Source: an uncultured Chlorobiaceae bacterium | GTDB lineage: Bacteria > Bacteroidota > Chlorobiia > Chlorobiales > Chlorobiaceae | Assembly: GCA_903994635.1 (NCBI GenBank) | Contig: CAJEXQ010000008.1 | Span: 1 to 64,000, forward strand | Reading direction: 5' to 3' | Length of the DNA: 64,000 nt | In this document: in pieces, positions 46,282 to 54,208 of the stretch | Layout: every line of letters begins with the position of its first letter | How positions within the stretch are numbered: the first letter of the stretch is position 1 | Translations under genes and position numbers: made by a program | The notes under the pieces: generated by a model | What the model was told of the DNA's origin: nothing | What the model saw: only the letters and a program-made list of their open reading frames with translations | Databases searched by the model: none

Positions 46282-46990
46282 GGAGAGTTGGTTCTACATT
46301 CACCTTGAAGTACAAGGCGCCAGACAGGCGGAATTCGCCCAACGGATGTTTGTCTACAACTATCGGATTTACGACCGTTACAAAAGGCCGGTAGCAAGTT
46401 TTGCTGTGCTGGCTGATGAACATAAGAGGTGGAAACCATCCACCTATGGTTTTTCCTTGCTGGGATGCAAGCATACCCTGGAGTTTCCGGTTGCCAAGCT
46501 GACCGATTACGAGGACAAACTCGATGAACTGTTGGCATCAGAGAACGCCTTCGGACTTATCACGGCGGCGCATATTCTGACACAGCAAACCCGCAGGCAT
46601 GAAGAGGAACGGTATGAAGCCAAAAGCCGTTTGGTGCGAATATTGTACGAGCGCCACTGGGGTAAAGAACGGGTGATCAAATTATTTGCTATTCTGGACT
46701 GGCTCATGCAACTGCCTGAATGGTTGAACCACCAGATTTTAGATCAAATAGAAACAATTGAGGAGGGAGAAAAAGTGCAATACATCACCAGCGTAGAGAG
46801 AATTGGCATGGAAAAAGGTGTGGTAATAGGTGCGTCAGGATTAATGAGAAGGCTGTTGGAACATCGCTTTGGCGTGTTGCCCGGGTGGGCGTTGGAGCAG
46901 TTAAGCAGCGCTTCTGAACAGGAGCTTGAAGTGTGGGCTGATGCCATTCTCACCGCGCCGACACTGGAGGCTGTTTTCAATGCTGAATGA
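46274..46990 (+). pseudogene. Rpn family nuclease (PD-(D/E)xK transposase), 5'-truncated
   Basis: In-frame coding starts abruptly after a stop at 46271-46273 with EESWFYIHLEVQGARQAEF, then AQRMFVYNYRIYDRYKRPVA, so the motif with Glu and Gln (LEVQ) is kept but the ~70 residues before it, with the first catalytic Asp, are lost. The C-terminus (LMRRLLEHRFGVLPGWALEQ, then LSSASEQELEVWADAIL) is a DUF4351 tail. Rpn proteins promote RecA-independent recombination and are common in Chlorobi islands. An internal ATG (46346) could still make a nuclease-less protein. Confidence 0.75.
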
Positions 46991-47039
46991 TGCCTGGTGC
47001 TGTCACCCGATTTCCCGACTGCATTATGACGAGTCCGTG

Positions 47040-47195
47040 TCAGACAGCGGGGCAGTGCTGAATAAAAAATAGACGATAGTAGCTGATGTGTGAAAGATAG
47101 CGGCAAGCTCTGGCAGTGTCTTCAATGACCATGCCTTTATCAATCAGGAGTTGTACCTGTTCAGCAAATGTTTTTGGAGGCTTTGAGAAGCGCAT
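47040..47195 (-). pseudogene. Abi_2 (AbiD/AbiF) abortive-infection protein, N-terminal fragment
   Basis: Fifty-one codons from ATG 47195: RFSKPPKTFAEQVQLLIDKG, then ARACRYLSHISYYRLFFI. The family begins 'K--L---EQ--LL--RG' and has a strongly conserved 'L--I-YYRL'. These proteins make phage-infected cells stop growing. Only about one sixth of a normal protein is present, followed by a stop. Too short to be functional. Confidence 0.6.
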
Positions 47196-47212
47196 GATTT
47201 ACCCCCAGAAAC

Positions 47213-47302
47213 AAGCAAAATATCCTCAGCCAGGTTGTTGTAGAGGTAATTGGCGGTGTCGGCAAAGGCGGTGAAAATCGGTACCTTCTTATTTCCTTCG
47301 TT
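47213..47302 (-). pseudogene. Helicase C-terminal-domain fragment
   Basis: About 30 residues on the minus strand read NEGNKKVPIFTAFADTANYL, then YNNLAEDIL. 'KV-IFTAFADTA-YLY--L' is the start of the second RecA-like domain in SF2/SNF2-type helicases. Nothing before or after in this frame continues the family. It lies just upstream of the Abi fragment in the same direction, so both may be pieces of one lost defence locus. Confidence 0.4.
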
Positions 47303-47527
47303 AATGGGGTTCGCACCCCTTGAACCCGCTTCGCATCGTAACCGGGCAGGACAGGCGGGCAAGCGGTGCTTTGCTTGCTGCCGTCTGCCGCCCATTGGGG
47401 AGCAGCACTGCAAGGCGCTCAAAAATCAAAGCAGAGCGAGCTGATTTGATTTTTGCAAATGCCGTCGCAAACGCGTAGCCTTTGGGTGGTGGGTTCATTT
47501 CTTAACCCTAAACCAAGGGGGAATATT

Positions 47528-47761
47528 GTGTCATTAGATCAAGCAAAAGCGTTTATCGCGAAAATGAAATCGGACGTTGCTTTTAAAGAGCGTGTTTTGG
47601 CTATCGAAGATCTTGCAGAGAGGTTCAAGCTCATCAAAAGCGAGGGGTTTGAATGCAGCGAGGCGGAGATTAGGGAGGTGGCGGGGGAGTTGAGCGATCA
47701 GGAGCTGGCAGCAGTGGCGGGTGGCGAGGAATCGCGCTGCTCCGTTATGTTGTTCTATTAA
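47528..47761 (+). CDS. Nif11-like leader RiPP precursor peptide
   Basis: The 77-residue product has the Nif11-type leader: SLDQAKAFIAKMKSDVAFKE, then RVLAIEDLAERFKLIKSEGF and ECSEAEIREVAGELSDQELA, ending AAVAGG at residues 61-66. In this family (TIGR03798) a double-Gly site is cut by the peptidase of an ABC transporter, releasing the modified core. The core here would be EESRCSVMLFY, 11 residues with one Cys, Ser, and a hydrophobic end. GTG 47528 is the start, with GGGGG six bases upstream; earlier in-frame codons lie in unrelated DNA. No modifying enzyme stands directly beside it. Confidence 0.75.
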   Translation: MSLDQAKAFIAKMKSDVAFKERVLAIEDLAERFKLIKSEGFECSEAEIREVAGELSDQELAAVAGGEESRCSVMLFY

Positions 47762-47832
47762 GGCTGTCAGAACTAGTCCACACCTTCGGCTAACCACGTT
47801 CGTGGGGCACGTTTTTGCCAGGCTATCTTTAC

Positions 47833-47865
47833 GATGCCGGAGTGGTCATAAACCGCTTCGGCATC
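47833..47865. repeat. Strong stem-loop after the RiPP precursor gene
   Basis: GATGCCGGAGTGGT (47833-47846) pairs with ACCGCTTCGGCATC (47852-47865) around CATAA: 14 pairs including two GU. It lies 72 bases after the precursor stop. There is no T run, so it may stabilise or process the mRNA rather than end it. Confidence 0.5.
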
Positions 47866-47936
47866 AGGTTCGAATTATGGCCTCGGTGATGTGAAGATGT
47901 TTCGGTACATAAACCCAGTATCTTGTTACACTGCGC

Positions 47937-48336
47937 ATGGTCACAAAAACCAGGACAGTCACAAAAGGCACATTTGGTACAGATACAATTTTTGAGTTTT
48001 GTCCGGTTTTTGCTGGCACTTTCAGGACGGGAGTGAATGAGGTTAAGATTGATCAAGATTTCTATCTGGGCAAGTACCCAGTTACCCAGCAGCAATGGGA
48101 GGCGATCATGAGAAGCAAACCAAGTCATTTCAAGGGTGAGCGTCTGCCGGTAGAAACCGTTTCATGGAAAGATGCCCAGAGCTTCATACAAAAACTCAAT
48201 ACTCTTTCTGGTAAAAAGCTTTACCGCTTGCCGACTGAGGAAGAATGGGGAATATGCCTGTCGGGCAGGGTCCACTTCTGTATACTACTTTGGTGGTGAT
48301 GTCAGTCAATTGGGGGAAGATGCCTTGCCAGATTGA
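47937..48336 (+). pseudogene. Formylglycine-generating-enzyme-like (FGE-sulfatase domain) protein, frameshifted and truncated
   Basis: From ATG 47937: FYLGKYPVTQQQWEAIM, HFKGERLPVETVSWKDAQSF and YRLPTEEEW are core FGE-sulfatase motifs. After EEEW the frame goes wrong; removing one G from the GGGG at 48247-48250 restores EWEYACRAGSTSVYYFGGDV and the chain then stops at 48334-48336. The normal domain continues for ~100 residues with the catalytic Cys pair, so even the restored protein would be a fragment. FGE-fold proteins also serve as variable targets of diversity-generating retroelements; no such element is visible. Confidence 0.72.
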
Positions 48337-48629
48337 TATTAAAATATGGGCAAGCGGTGAAAGTATCTGTTACTTCGTTACTGATGACGGCCCGGGAATC
48401 CTCTCGGCGGCCAGTTTGGCGGAAGGAAGTCCATCGTTTATATTTTCAGTGCCACTCGCCCAACAAAACATACAACAAAACCTTTTAGCCATCAAAATCC
48501 CTATGTACATTAACCTTATGGGTTCGCGAGTTGAGTGTTTGTGGCGGTTTCTTTGGGAGGCGGCAGGAACCGTACGTTTTTTCCCTTGTATTTATTTTGA
48601 ACAGAAATTCTTTTCTTTTTTTGCGAATT

Positions 48630-49487
48630 ATGATCAAACTCTTTGGACTAAAAACTCTATCGATTACTTTTTTCTCGCTTATCGTGACCAGCAGCGCGAT
48701 GCTTTCTCCTGTTGCAGCAGCGGAAAAGGCGGAAGCTCACAATCAATTTTATGAGCAATACTTAAGCGTGCCGCAGATTAAGACAATCGGCATTATTGGC
48801 GGAGTCAGTTGGGTTTCATCGCTGGAATATTACCGGCTCATGAATCAAATGGTTCATGAAAAACTTGGTGGATTGCATTCTGCGCAAATACTGATGTATT
48901 CAATTGAGTTCGGTGAATTTTCACGGCAGGAGCGACTGGCCGACCAGGGAGATTGGAGGCCTTTGCGAAAAATCATGATTGATGCCGCTGAACGTCTTAA
49001 AAACGGAGGCGCGGATTTTATTGTAATAGCCTCAAACACCATGAACTCAAGTGCTGAGGAGATTGAGGATAAGGTAAAAATTCCTGTCCTGCATATTGCT
49101 GACGCAACGGGTAAAAAGATTAGAGAGAAAGGGCTTAAATCCGTCATACTGCTTGGCACGAAATACACGATGGAGAGCAATTTTTACCGCAGCCGGCTTG
49201 AAAAGAGGTACGGCCTCGACGTTATTGTTCCTGATCAGGCCGAACGGGAGTATATCAACACCGTTATTTTTGATGAATTGTGCGCCGAAAAAATCAATAA
49301 GGCATCCAAGGAACACTTTATACAAATTATCAACCGCCTTGTTAAAAAAAGCCGTGCTGAAGGTGTTATTCTCGGGTGCACAGAAATTCCTCTGTTGATC
49401 AAACAGGAAGATGTTAGCATACCGGTTTTTGACACAACGGCAATACATGCTGAGGCGGCTGTAACATATTCTCTGGAAAGGAAATAG
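48630..49487 (+). CDS. Aspartate/glutamate racemase family protein with signal peptide
   Basis: The 285-residue protein starts with a classic signal (KLFGLKTLSITFFSLIVTSS, then AMLSPVAAAEKAEA), so export is predicted; ATG 48630 is chosen for this reason. The mature part is a full Asp/Glu racemase: KTIGIIGGVSWVSSLEYYRL, DFIVIASNTMNSSAEEI and GVILGCTEIPLLI. The second catalytic Cys (GCTEI) is present; the first position reads SNT, as in YgeA-like members rather than 'CNT'. A periplasmic racemase could make D-amino acids outside the membrane, e.g. for peptidoglycan editing. It is intact in a decayed neighbourhood. Confidence 0.82.
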   Translation: MIKLFGLKTLSITFFSLIVTSSAMLSPVAAAEKAEAHNQFYEQYLSVPQIKTIGIIGGVSWVSSLEYYRLMNQMVHEKLGGLHSAQILMYSIEFGEFSRQERLADQGDWRPLRKIMIDAAERLKNGGADFIVIASNTMNSSAEEIEDKVKIPVLHIADATGKKIREKGLKSVILLGTKYTMESNFYRSRLEKRYGLDVIVPDQAEREYINTVIFDELCAEKINKASKEHFIQIINRLVKKSRAEGVILGCTEIPLLIKQEDVSIPVFDTTAIHAEAAVTYSLERK

Positions 49488-49552
49488 AGTGATCGTCGAA
49501 GCCGGATGAGCATACTGTAAACACAATGCGGGAGAGATAATCCTGATAGCGA

Positions 49553-49680
49553 TCAGCACAACACACATTGCGCATTCTTTATTTCTTCCTGTTCGTTGTG
49601 GTTGTATCCGGTGACAGCATTTCGTGCCATCAGCTCCTCGTAGGTTCCTGCCTGCACCATGCGTCCTTTGTCGCCAACAA
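49553..49680 (-). pseudogene. ABC-transporter ATPase C-terminal fragment
   Basis: Forty codons on the minus strand: VGDKGRMVQAGTYEELMARN, then NHNEQEEIKNAQCVLC and a stop at 49553-49555. 'GR-VQ-GTYEELM' is the strand-loop-helix after the H-loop of ABC exporters, including peptidase-containing ones. The upstream part of the gene is replaced by other DNA at ~49680. Which transporter it came from cannot be told. Confidence 0.55.
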
Positions 49681-49726
49681 ATTAATTCAAAAGACCGCAT
49701 AACTCGGCGTTCAGTACTCAGTCGAA

Positions 49727-49749
49727 AAAGCAAGCAGTGATGGCGACAT
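49727..49749 (+). repeat. 23-base repeat, copy 2 (Fic-like fragment)
   Basis: Identical to 34976-34998. The frame reads YSVEKASSDGDI and then diverges within a few codons, so this is a very short remnant of a second Fic-type gene or a recombination footprint from the first. Confidence 0.65.
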
Positions 49750-49763
49750 ATACAGGAGAGGGG

Positions 49764-50129
49764 CTAACGGCTGATTTCACTTGCTGCTGATGGGAGTGCC
49801 GGGGAGGAAATGTCAGGCGCTTGCTCATGCAGATGAATGGCGAGCCACACTGCCCCTTCGGAAACGCTCTGAACCGTGTGGGGTGTACCTGCAGGCAAAA
49901 ACAGATAGTCGCCTGAGCCCAGGGGAACTGTTTCACCCGCAACGACGAGCTGGGCGCTCCCTTGAAGAAGGGCCACCCATTCGTCCTGTGATTGCACGTA
50001 CTCGGTTTGAGCAACTTTTGATGAACTCACGATGCGCTCAATGACGAGGTTCTTGACCGCCAGAAGGGATTCAAAGCGCTCGCCACAAGATGGTGGCGCT
50101 GTGTTGTCAAATAAATTCCAAACTTGCAT
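49764..50129 (-). CDS. Cupin domain protein
   Basis: The 121-residue product has a single cupin barrel: ERIVSSSKVAQTEYVQSQDE, then WVALLQGSAQLVVAGETVPL (cupin motif 1 region, with few His) and SGDYLFLPAGTPHTVQSVSE (motif 2 with PAGTPH). ATG 50129 (MQVWNLFDN) is the best start; GAGG lies ~10 bases upstream. Cupins of this small kind bind metals or sugars; no reaction can be assigned. It marks the right edge of the island, 121 bases from guaA's stop and in the same direction. Confidence 0.72.
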   Translation of the reverse strand: MQVWNLFDNTAPPSCGERFESLLAVKNLVIERIVSSSKVAQTEYVQSQDEWVALLQGSAQLVVAGETVPLGSGDYLFLPAGTPHTVQSVSEGAVWLAIHLHEQAPDISSPALPSAASEISR

Positions 50130-50250
50130 CACATTTACCTCAAGTGCCTGACCAATAACAAGAGCGATCCACCTGAACAGGGGATTGTTGAGTTGCAACC
50201 CGCATGAGACACCAATGACCAGGCATCGATACTCTGTTTGGTTGACCGCA

Positions 50251-51792
50251 TCATTCCCACTCAATCGTTGCCGGTGGCTTCGACGAAATGTCGTAAGCGA
50301 CCCGGTTAATCCCGCGAACTTCGTTGATAATCCTGTTTGAGACTCGGGCAAGAAAGTCGTGCGGCAAGGGTGCCCAGTCGGCAGTCATGCCATCGGTTGA
50401 TTCGACCGCACGGAGCGCCAGCACGTTTTCGTAGGTGCGTTTGTCGCCCATGACGCCAACTGACTGGACTGGAAGCAGCACCGCAAACGCCTGCCATACC
50501 TGGCTGTACAGGCCGCTTGATTTCAGCTCTTCGATAAAGATCTCATCAGCCTCCCGCAATACATCAAGCCTCTCTTTGTTGACTGAGCCAAGTACCCGGA
50601 CGGCAAGGCCCGGGCCGGGGAAGGGGTGGCGCATCAGAATATCTTCGGCGATGCCAAGCTCGCGCCCTACGGCACGAACTTCATCCTTGAAAAGTTCACG
50701 AAGGGGCTCAATCAGCTTGAGCTTCATCCGTTTTGGCAGCCCGCCAACATTATGGTGCGATTTGATGGTCGCCGATGGGCCTTTGACGCTCACACTTTCA
50801 ATAACATCAGGGTAGAGAGTGCCCTGTACCAGAAACTTTTCATGAGCCATCTGCTCTTCAAAAATCTGAATAAAGGCCTTTCCTATTATTTTGCGCTTTT
50901 TTTCAGGTGATGCAACATTTTTCAGCCGTTTCAGGAAGAGATCGGAAGCATCGACGAGGGATACCCTGAGACCGAGCGTCGAGAGAAAGCTCATCACCTT
51001 CTCAGCCTCATTTTTTCGGAGCAGGCCATTATCGACAAAGACGCAGTGCAGTTGTTTGCCTATCGCCTTGCCTACCAGTACCGCTGCAACGGTTGAGTCA
51101 ACTCCGCCGCTGATGCCGCAGATAACCGTCTCTTTGCCAGCTTTGCGCTGGATTTCTTCAATCTGGTGGTCGATAAAGCTTTTTGATGACCAGTCGGGCG
51201 TGATGCCGGCAATATCGAGCAGGAAGTTTGAGAAGAGTTGTTTGCCGTAGAGGGTGTGCTGTACTTCGGGGTGAAACTGCAGGCCATAAACTTTCAGAGC
51301 GCCTTTGCTTCCAAAGCTTTCAATGGCGCAAATTTCAGAATTTTCGCTGCTGGCCGTTGCCCTGAACCCTTCAGGAAGCCGTACAACCTTGTCGCCATGG
51401 CTCATCCAGACGTCCGAATCGGGAATATTGTGAAAAAGCAGACTCTCACTCTCCTCATGTCGGTCGACTATAATTTTTGAGCGTCCGAACTCATGCTTTG
51501 ATGCTGAGGCTACCTCTCCCCCAAAATGGTTGGCGATTGCCTGCAACCCATAGCAAATGCCGAGGATCGGAATGGCAAGAGAAAAGATCCCGCCATCAGG
51601 CAGGATGGCCGATTCGTCATAGACGCTGGTTGGGCCGCCCGAGAGGATGATTGCCTTGGGGTGGTGTTCCCTGATTTTTTCCGGCGTGGTGTTATAGGGA
51701 AGAATTTCAGAGTAGATACCCAGTTCGCGGATACGACGGGCGATCAACTGGGTATATTGCGAACCGAAATCAAGGACTACTACCGATTGCAT
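50251..51792 (-). CDS. guaA: GMP synthase (glutamine-hydrolysing)
   Basis: GuaA aminates XMP to GMP. The N-terminal glutamine amidotransferase has the nucleophile Cys80 in [12 protein letters not shown] and the His/Glu pair in [10 protein letters not shown]. The ATP-pyrophosphatase domain starts with [20 protein letters not shown] (~225), and the C-terminal dimerisation domain ends [17 protein letters not shown], the exact family ending. Length 513 is normal. It is a single housekeeping gene at the edge of the island, 34 bases downstream of the penicillin-binding protein gene. Confidence 0.97.
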   Translation of the reverse strand: MQSVVVLDFGSQYTQLIARRIRELGIYSEILPYNTTPEKIREHHPKAIILSGGPTSVYDESAILPDGGIFSLAIPILGICYGLQAIANHFGGEVASASKHEFGRSKIIVDRHEESESLLFHNIPDSDVWMSHGDKVVRLPEGFRATASSENSEICAIESFGSKGALKVYGLQFHPEVQHTLYGKQLFSNFLLDIAGITPDWSSKSFIDHQIEEIQRKAGKETVICGISGGVDSTVAAVLVGKAIGKQLHCVFVDNGLLRKNEAEKVMSFLSTLGLRVSLVDASDLFLKRLKNVASPEKKRKIIGKAFIQIFEEQMAHEKFLVQGTLYPDVIESVSVKGPSATIKSHHNVGGLPKRMKLKLIEPLRELFKDEVRAVGRELGIAEDILMRHPFPGPGLAVRVLGSVNKERLDVLREADEIFIEELKSSGLYSQVWQAFAVLLPVQSVGVMGDKRTYENVLALRAVESTDGMTADWAPLPHDFLARVSNRIINEVRGINRVAYDISSKPPATIEWE

Positions 51793-51826
51793 AACAAGAG
51801 TGTTGTGAGGTTAACTGAGAAGTCGC

Positions 51827-54196
51827 TCAAAAGGATTTCACCTGTTTTGGTTTGGCCGCAGGAACAGGACTCTGAGGTTTGGCCGTTCCAATGCTACTTG
51901 CTGGAACGGGGCTGGCTGGCGCAGGGGCAGGCGCGGCGGCAGGGGTCGCTATCACGTCGGGTGATGGCATCGCATGGCCCTGATAGTATTTAAAGCCCTT
52001 GGGGGTGTAGTATTCAATATAGACATCACTGCCGAGGAGATCGGATGGTGTATTGGTTTGTCCTGACATTGGTACAGCAATGACGGTCTCAGGAATATGA
52101 AAGTATCGATTTTCCAGTTTCAGCGATGGGTCGCCGTAGCAGCGTTTCATAAAGCCAGCCCACACAGGAAGGGCTGCCCGTGCGCCCTGGCCGTACTCCA
52201 TTGAGGTGAACTTGATGCGCTCGTCATCAAATCCGGTCCAGACTACGGCAACAAGTTGAGGGGTAAACCCGGCAAACCAGGCATCTCTCATGCTTTGGGT
52301 TGTTCCTGTTTTTCCTGCGGCCTCGACATTAAAACCGAAGCGGGCCCGGACGGCAACTGCTGTTCCTTTGTTAATAACATCTTTCAGCATGGAGACCATC
52401 ACAAAATTTGAGGTGGAGTCTATGGCAAAGCGTCTGTTGGGAGTGTACTCCGACAAAACCCGGCTGTGTTTGTCCTCAACTTTCAGGATTGATATTGGCT
52501 CGTTCCAGAAGCCGTTGTTGGCAAACGTTGAAAATGCGCCAGCCAGTTCAAGCGGGCTCACCTCTGCTGTTCCAAGGGCTATTGAGAGGTTTGAGGGCAT
52601 GGGGGAGGTGATGCCCATTTTCCTGGCATAACTGATAATATCAGATGTTGTTAATTGTTCGTATGCAAGTCTTACGGTCACCTGGTTCAGCGAGCGGCTC
52701 AACGCCGTGCGGAGGGTGGTCATCCCGCCGGAGGAGCCATCTGAGTTTCTCGGCGACCAGATGCCACTGCCACTGTTGAGGGCAAGGGGCTGGTCGAGCA
52801 CCTGGAAGTTTGCTGGCAGCCCCTTGTCGATAGCCGCAGTATAGACAAAAGGCTTGAAGGTAGATCCTGGCTGCCGTTTTGCCTGCCAGACATGGTCGAA
52901 CTGGTACTTGTACTCATCGGATGAGAACCTGTTACCCCCGACCCAAGCCTTGACATGACCGTTGGTCGGGTCGATAGCTACCAAAGCTACCTGTATGCGG
53001 GTTTTTTCTTGCAGCAGATCGTTCAGCCACACCTTGTCTGCCTTGAGTTTAGCCATGGCTTGCTGATCCGGGAGTCCACCATCTTTCAGCTCCTTGAACC
53101 GGTCGCTTTCTATGATGATCTGGTTCTTCAGTGATTCAGGCCATCTCCATGCCCGGTCAAATGAGGCCTGCAATTCGGCAAGATGTTCGGCTGCTGACTG
53201 CTGGGCATACTGTTGCATTCGGCTGTCGAGCGTTGTATGGATGGTCAAACCATCACGGTAAAGGTCGACATTGCCAAGCAGCGTGGAGGGCTTTACGGTT
53301 TGACGGACGTATTCTGTAAAGTAAGGGGCCAGCCCCTGATGGCTCACAGGAGTGTATTTCAGCACCAGCGGGCTCTTTTTGGCCGTTGCAGCCTGTTTGG
53401 GGGTAATGAATTCTGCCTTCTCCATCAGTGAAAGAATAAGATTTCTTCTGCCGATGGCGCCGGACGGATTTTTTGCCGGGTTATAGGCTGTCGGATTTTT
53501 CAGTGTTGCAATAATCGTTGCACTCTCCTGCAGTGTCAGGAGGTATGCCGGTTTGCCAAAATAGGTATGGGCAGCAGCTTCAATTCCATAAGCTCCCGAT
53601 CCGAAATAGACAGTGTTGAGATAGAGCGCCAGAATTTCGTCTTTTGTATAGGTTTTTTCCAGCTCGATTGCAGTAAAAAACTCCTTGACTTTTCGGGTGA
53701 TGGTGCGTTCCTGGGAGAGGTAAAGGTTTTTGGCAAGCTGCTGGGTGATGGTACTGGCCCCTTGCCAGCGTGTACGCCCCTTTATGATATTTTCACCCAT
53801 TGCCAGCACCAGCCGCCGCATATCAACCCCCCAGTGATTGTAAAAGGCTACATCTTCAGTAGCGATAAGTGCATAGCGAGCAGAGCGCGGGATAGATTTG
53901 AGCGGAATAAATGTCCGATTTTGCAGAAAAAATTTATGCAGAATCACGCCGTCTTCAGAATAGACAAGAGAGGCAAGAGCCGGGTTGGGATTTTCAAGCT
54001 CTTCAAGGCTTGGAAGGCCCATGAATGTTTTTGCTGCGTATACCTTCCCTGTGGTTGTCAGTGTCAGGGCGACAAGTGATGCAAACAGAAAGAGCAGGCC
54101 TTTGGTAAATATTTTACTCACAATAGCGATTAATCTTAGGGTTGACACCTGCTGCCACGAAAAGGTGCCATGGTTGGAAAATCCGGTGTTCTTCAC
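51827..54196 (-). CDS. Class A penicillin-binding protein (PBP1A-type)
   Basis: This bifunctional enzyme polymerises and cross-links peptidoglycan outside the inner membrane. After one membrane helix (~27-50) comes a transglycosylase domain with catalytic Glu in TEDVAFYNHWGVDMRR (~115) and QGASTITQQLAKNLYLS, then a transpeptidase domain: active-site Ser in RQPGSTFKPFVY (~440), SLN in LSRSLNQVTV, and KTG in EAAGKTGTTQS (~635). The tail (~745-789) is Ala/Pro-rich (TPAAAPAPAPASPVPAS), a likely flexible spacer. Gene of 789 residues, intact; divergent operator or partner genes are not obvious. Confidence 0.93.
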   Translation of the reverse strand: MKNTGFSNHGTFSWQQVSTLRLIAIVSKIFTKGLLFLFASLVALTLTTTGKVYAAKTFMGLPSLEELENPNPALASLVYSEDGVILHKFFLQNRTFIPLKSIPRSARYALIATEDVAFYNHWGVDMRRLVLAMGENIIKGRTRWQGASTITQQLAKNLYLSQERTITRKVKEFFTAIELEKTYTKDEILALYLNTVYFGSGAYGIEAAAHTYFGKPAYLLTLQESATIIATLKNPTAYNPAKNPSGAIGRRNLILSLMEKAEFITPKQAATAKKSPLVLKYTPVSHQGLAPYFTEYVRQTVKPSTLLGNVDLYRDGLTIHTTLDSRMQQYAQQSAAEHLAELQASFDRAWRWPESLKNQIIIESDRFKELKDGGLPDQQAMAKLKADKVWLNDLLQEKTRIQVALVAIDPTNGHVKAWVGGNRFSSDEYKYQFDHVWQAKRQPGSTFKPFVYTAAIDKGLPANFQVLDQPLALNSGSGIWSPRNSDGSSGGMTTLRTALSRSLNQVTVRLAYEQLTTSDIISYARKMGITSPMPSNLSIALGTAEVSPLELAGAFSTFANNGFWNEPISILKVEDKHSRVLSEYTPNRRFAIDSTSNFVMVSMLKDVINKGTAVAVRARFGFNVEAAGKTGTTQSMRDAWFAGFTPQLVAVVWTGFDDERIKFTSMEYGQGARAALPVWAGFMKRCYGDPSLKLENRYFHIPETVIAVPMSGQTNTPSDLLGSDVYIEYYTPKGFKYYQGHAMPSPDVIATPAAAPAPAPASPVPASSIGTAKPQSPVPAAKPKQVKSF

Positions 54197-54208
54197 GAGG
54201 AATACCGT

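Noticed and set aside
48337..48540. Frame with ICYFVTDDGPGI, like a histidine-kinase ATP-binding motif
   Set aside because: Only one short motif matches, with no kinase sequence on either side; probably chance or an unreadable fragment.
51827..51990. Frameshift or repeat expansion in the Ala/Pro-rich tail of the penicillin-binding protein
   Set aside because: The tail is in frame with the catalytic domains, and Ala/Pro-rich spacers are ordinary in periplasmic proteins.
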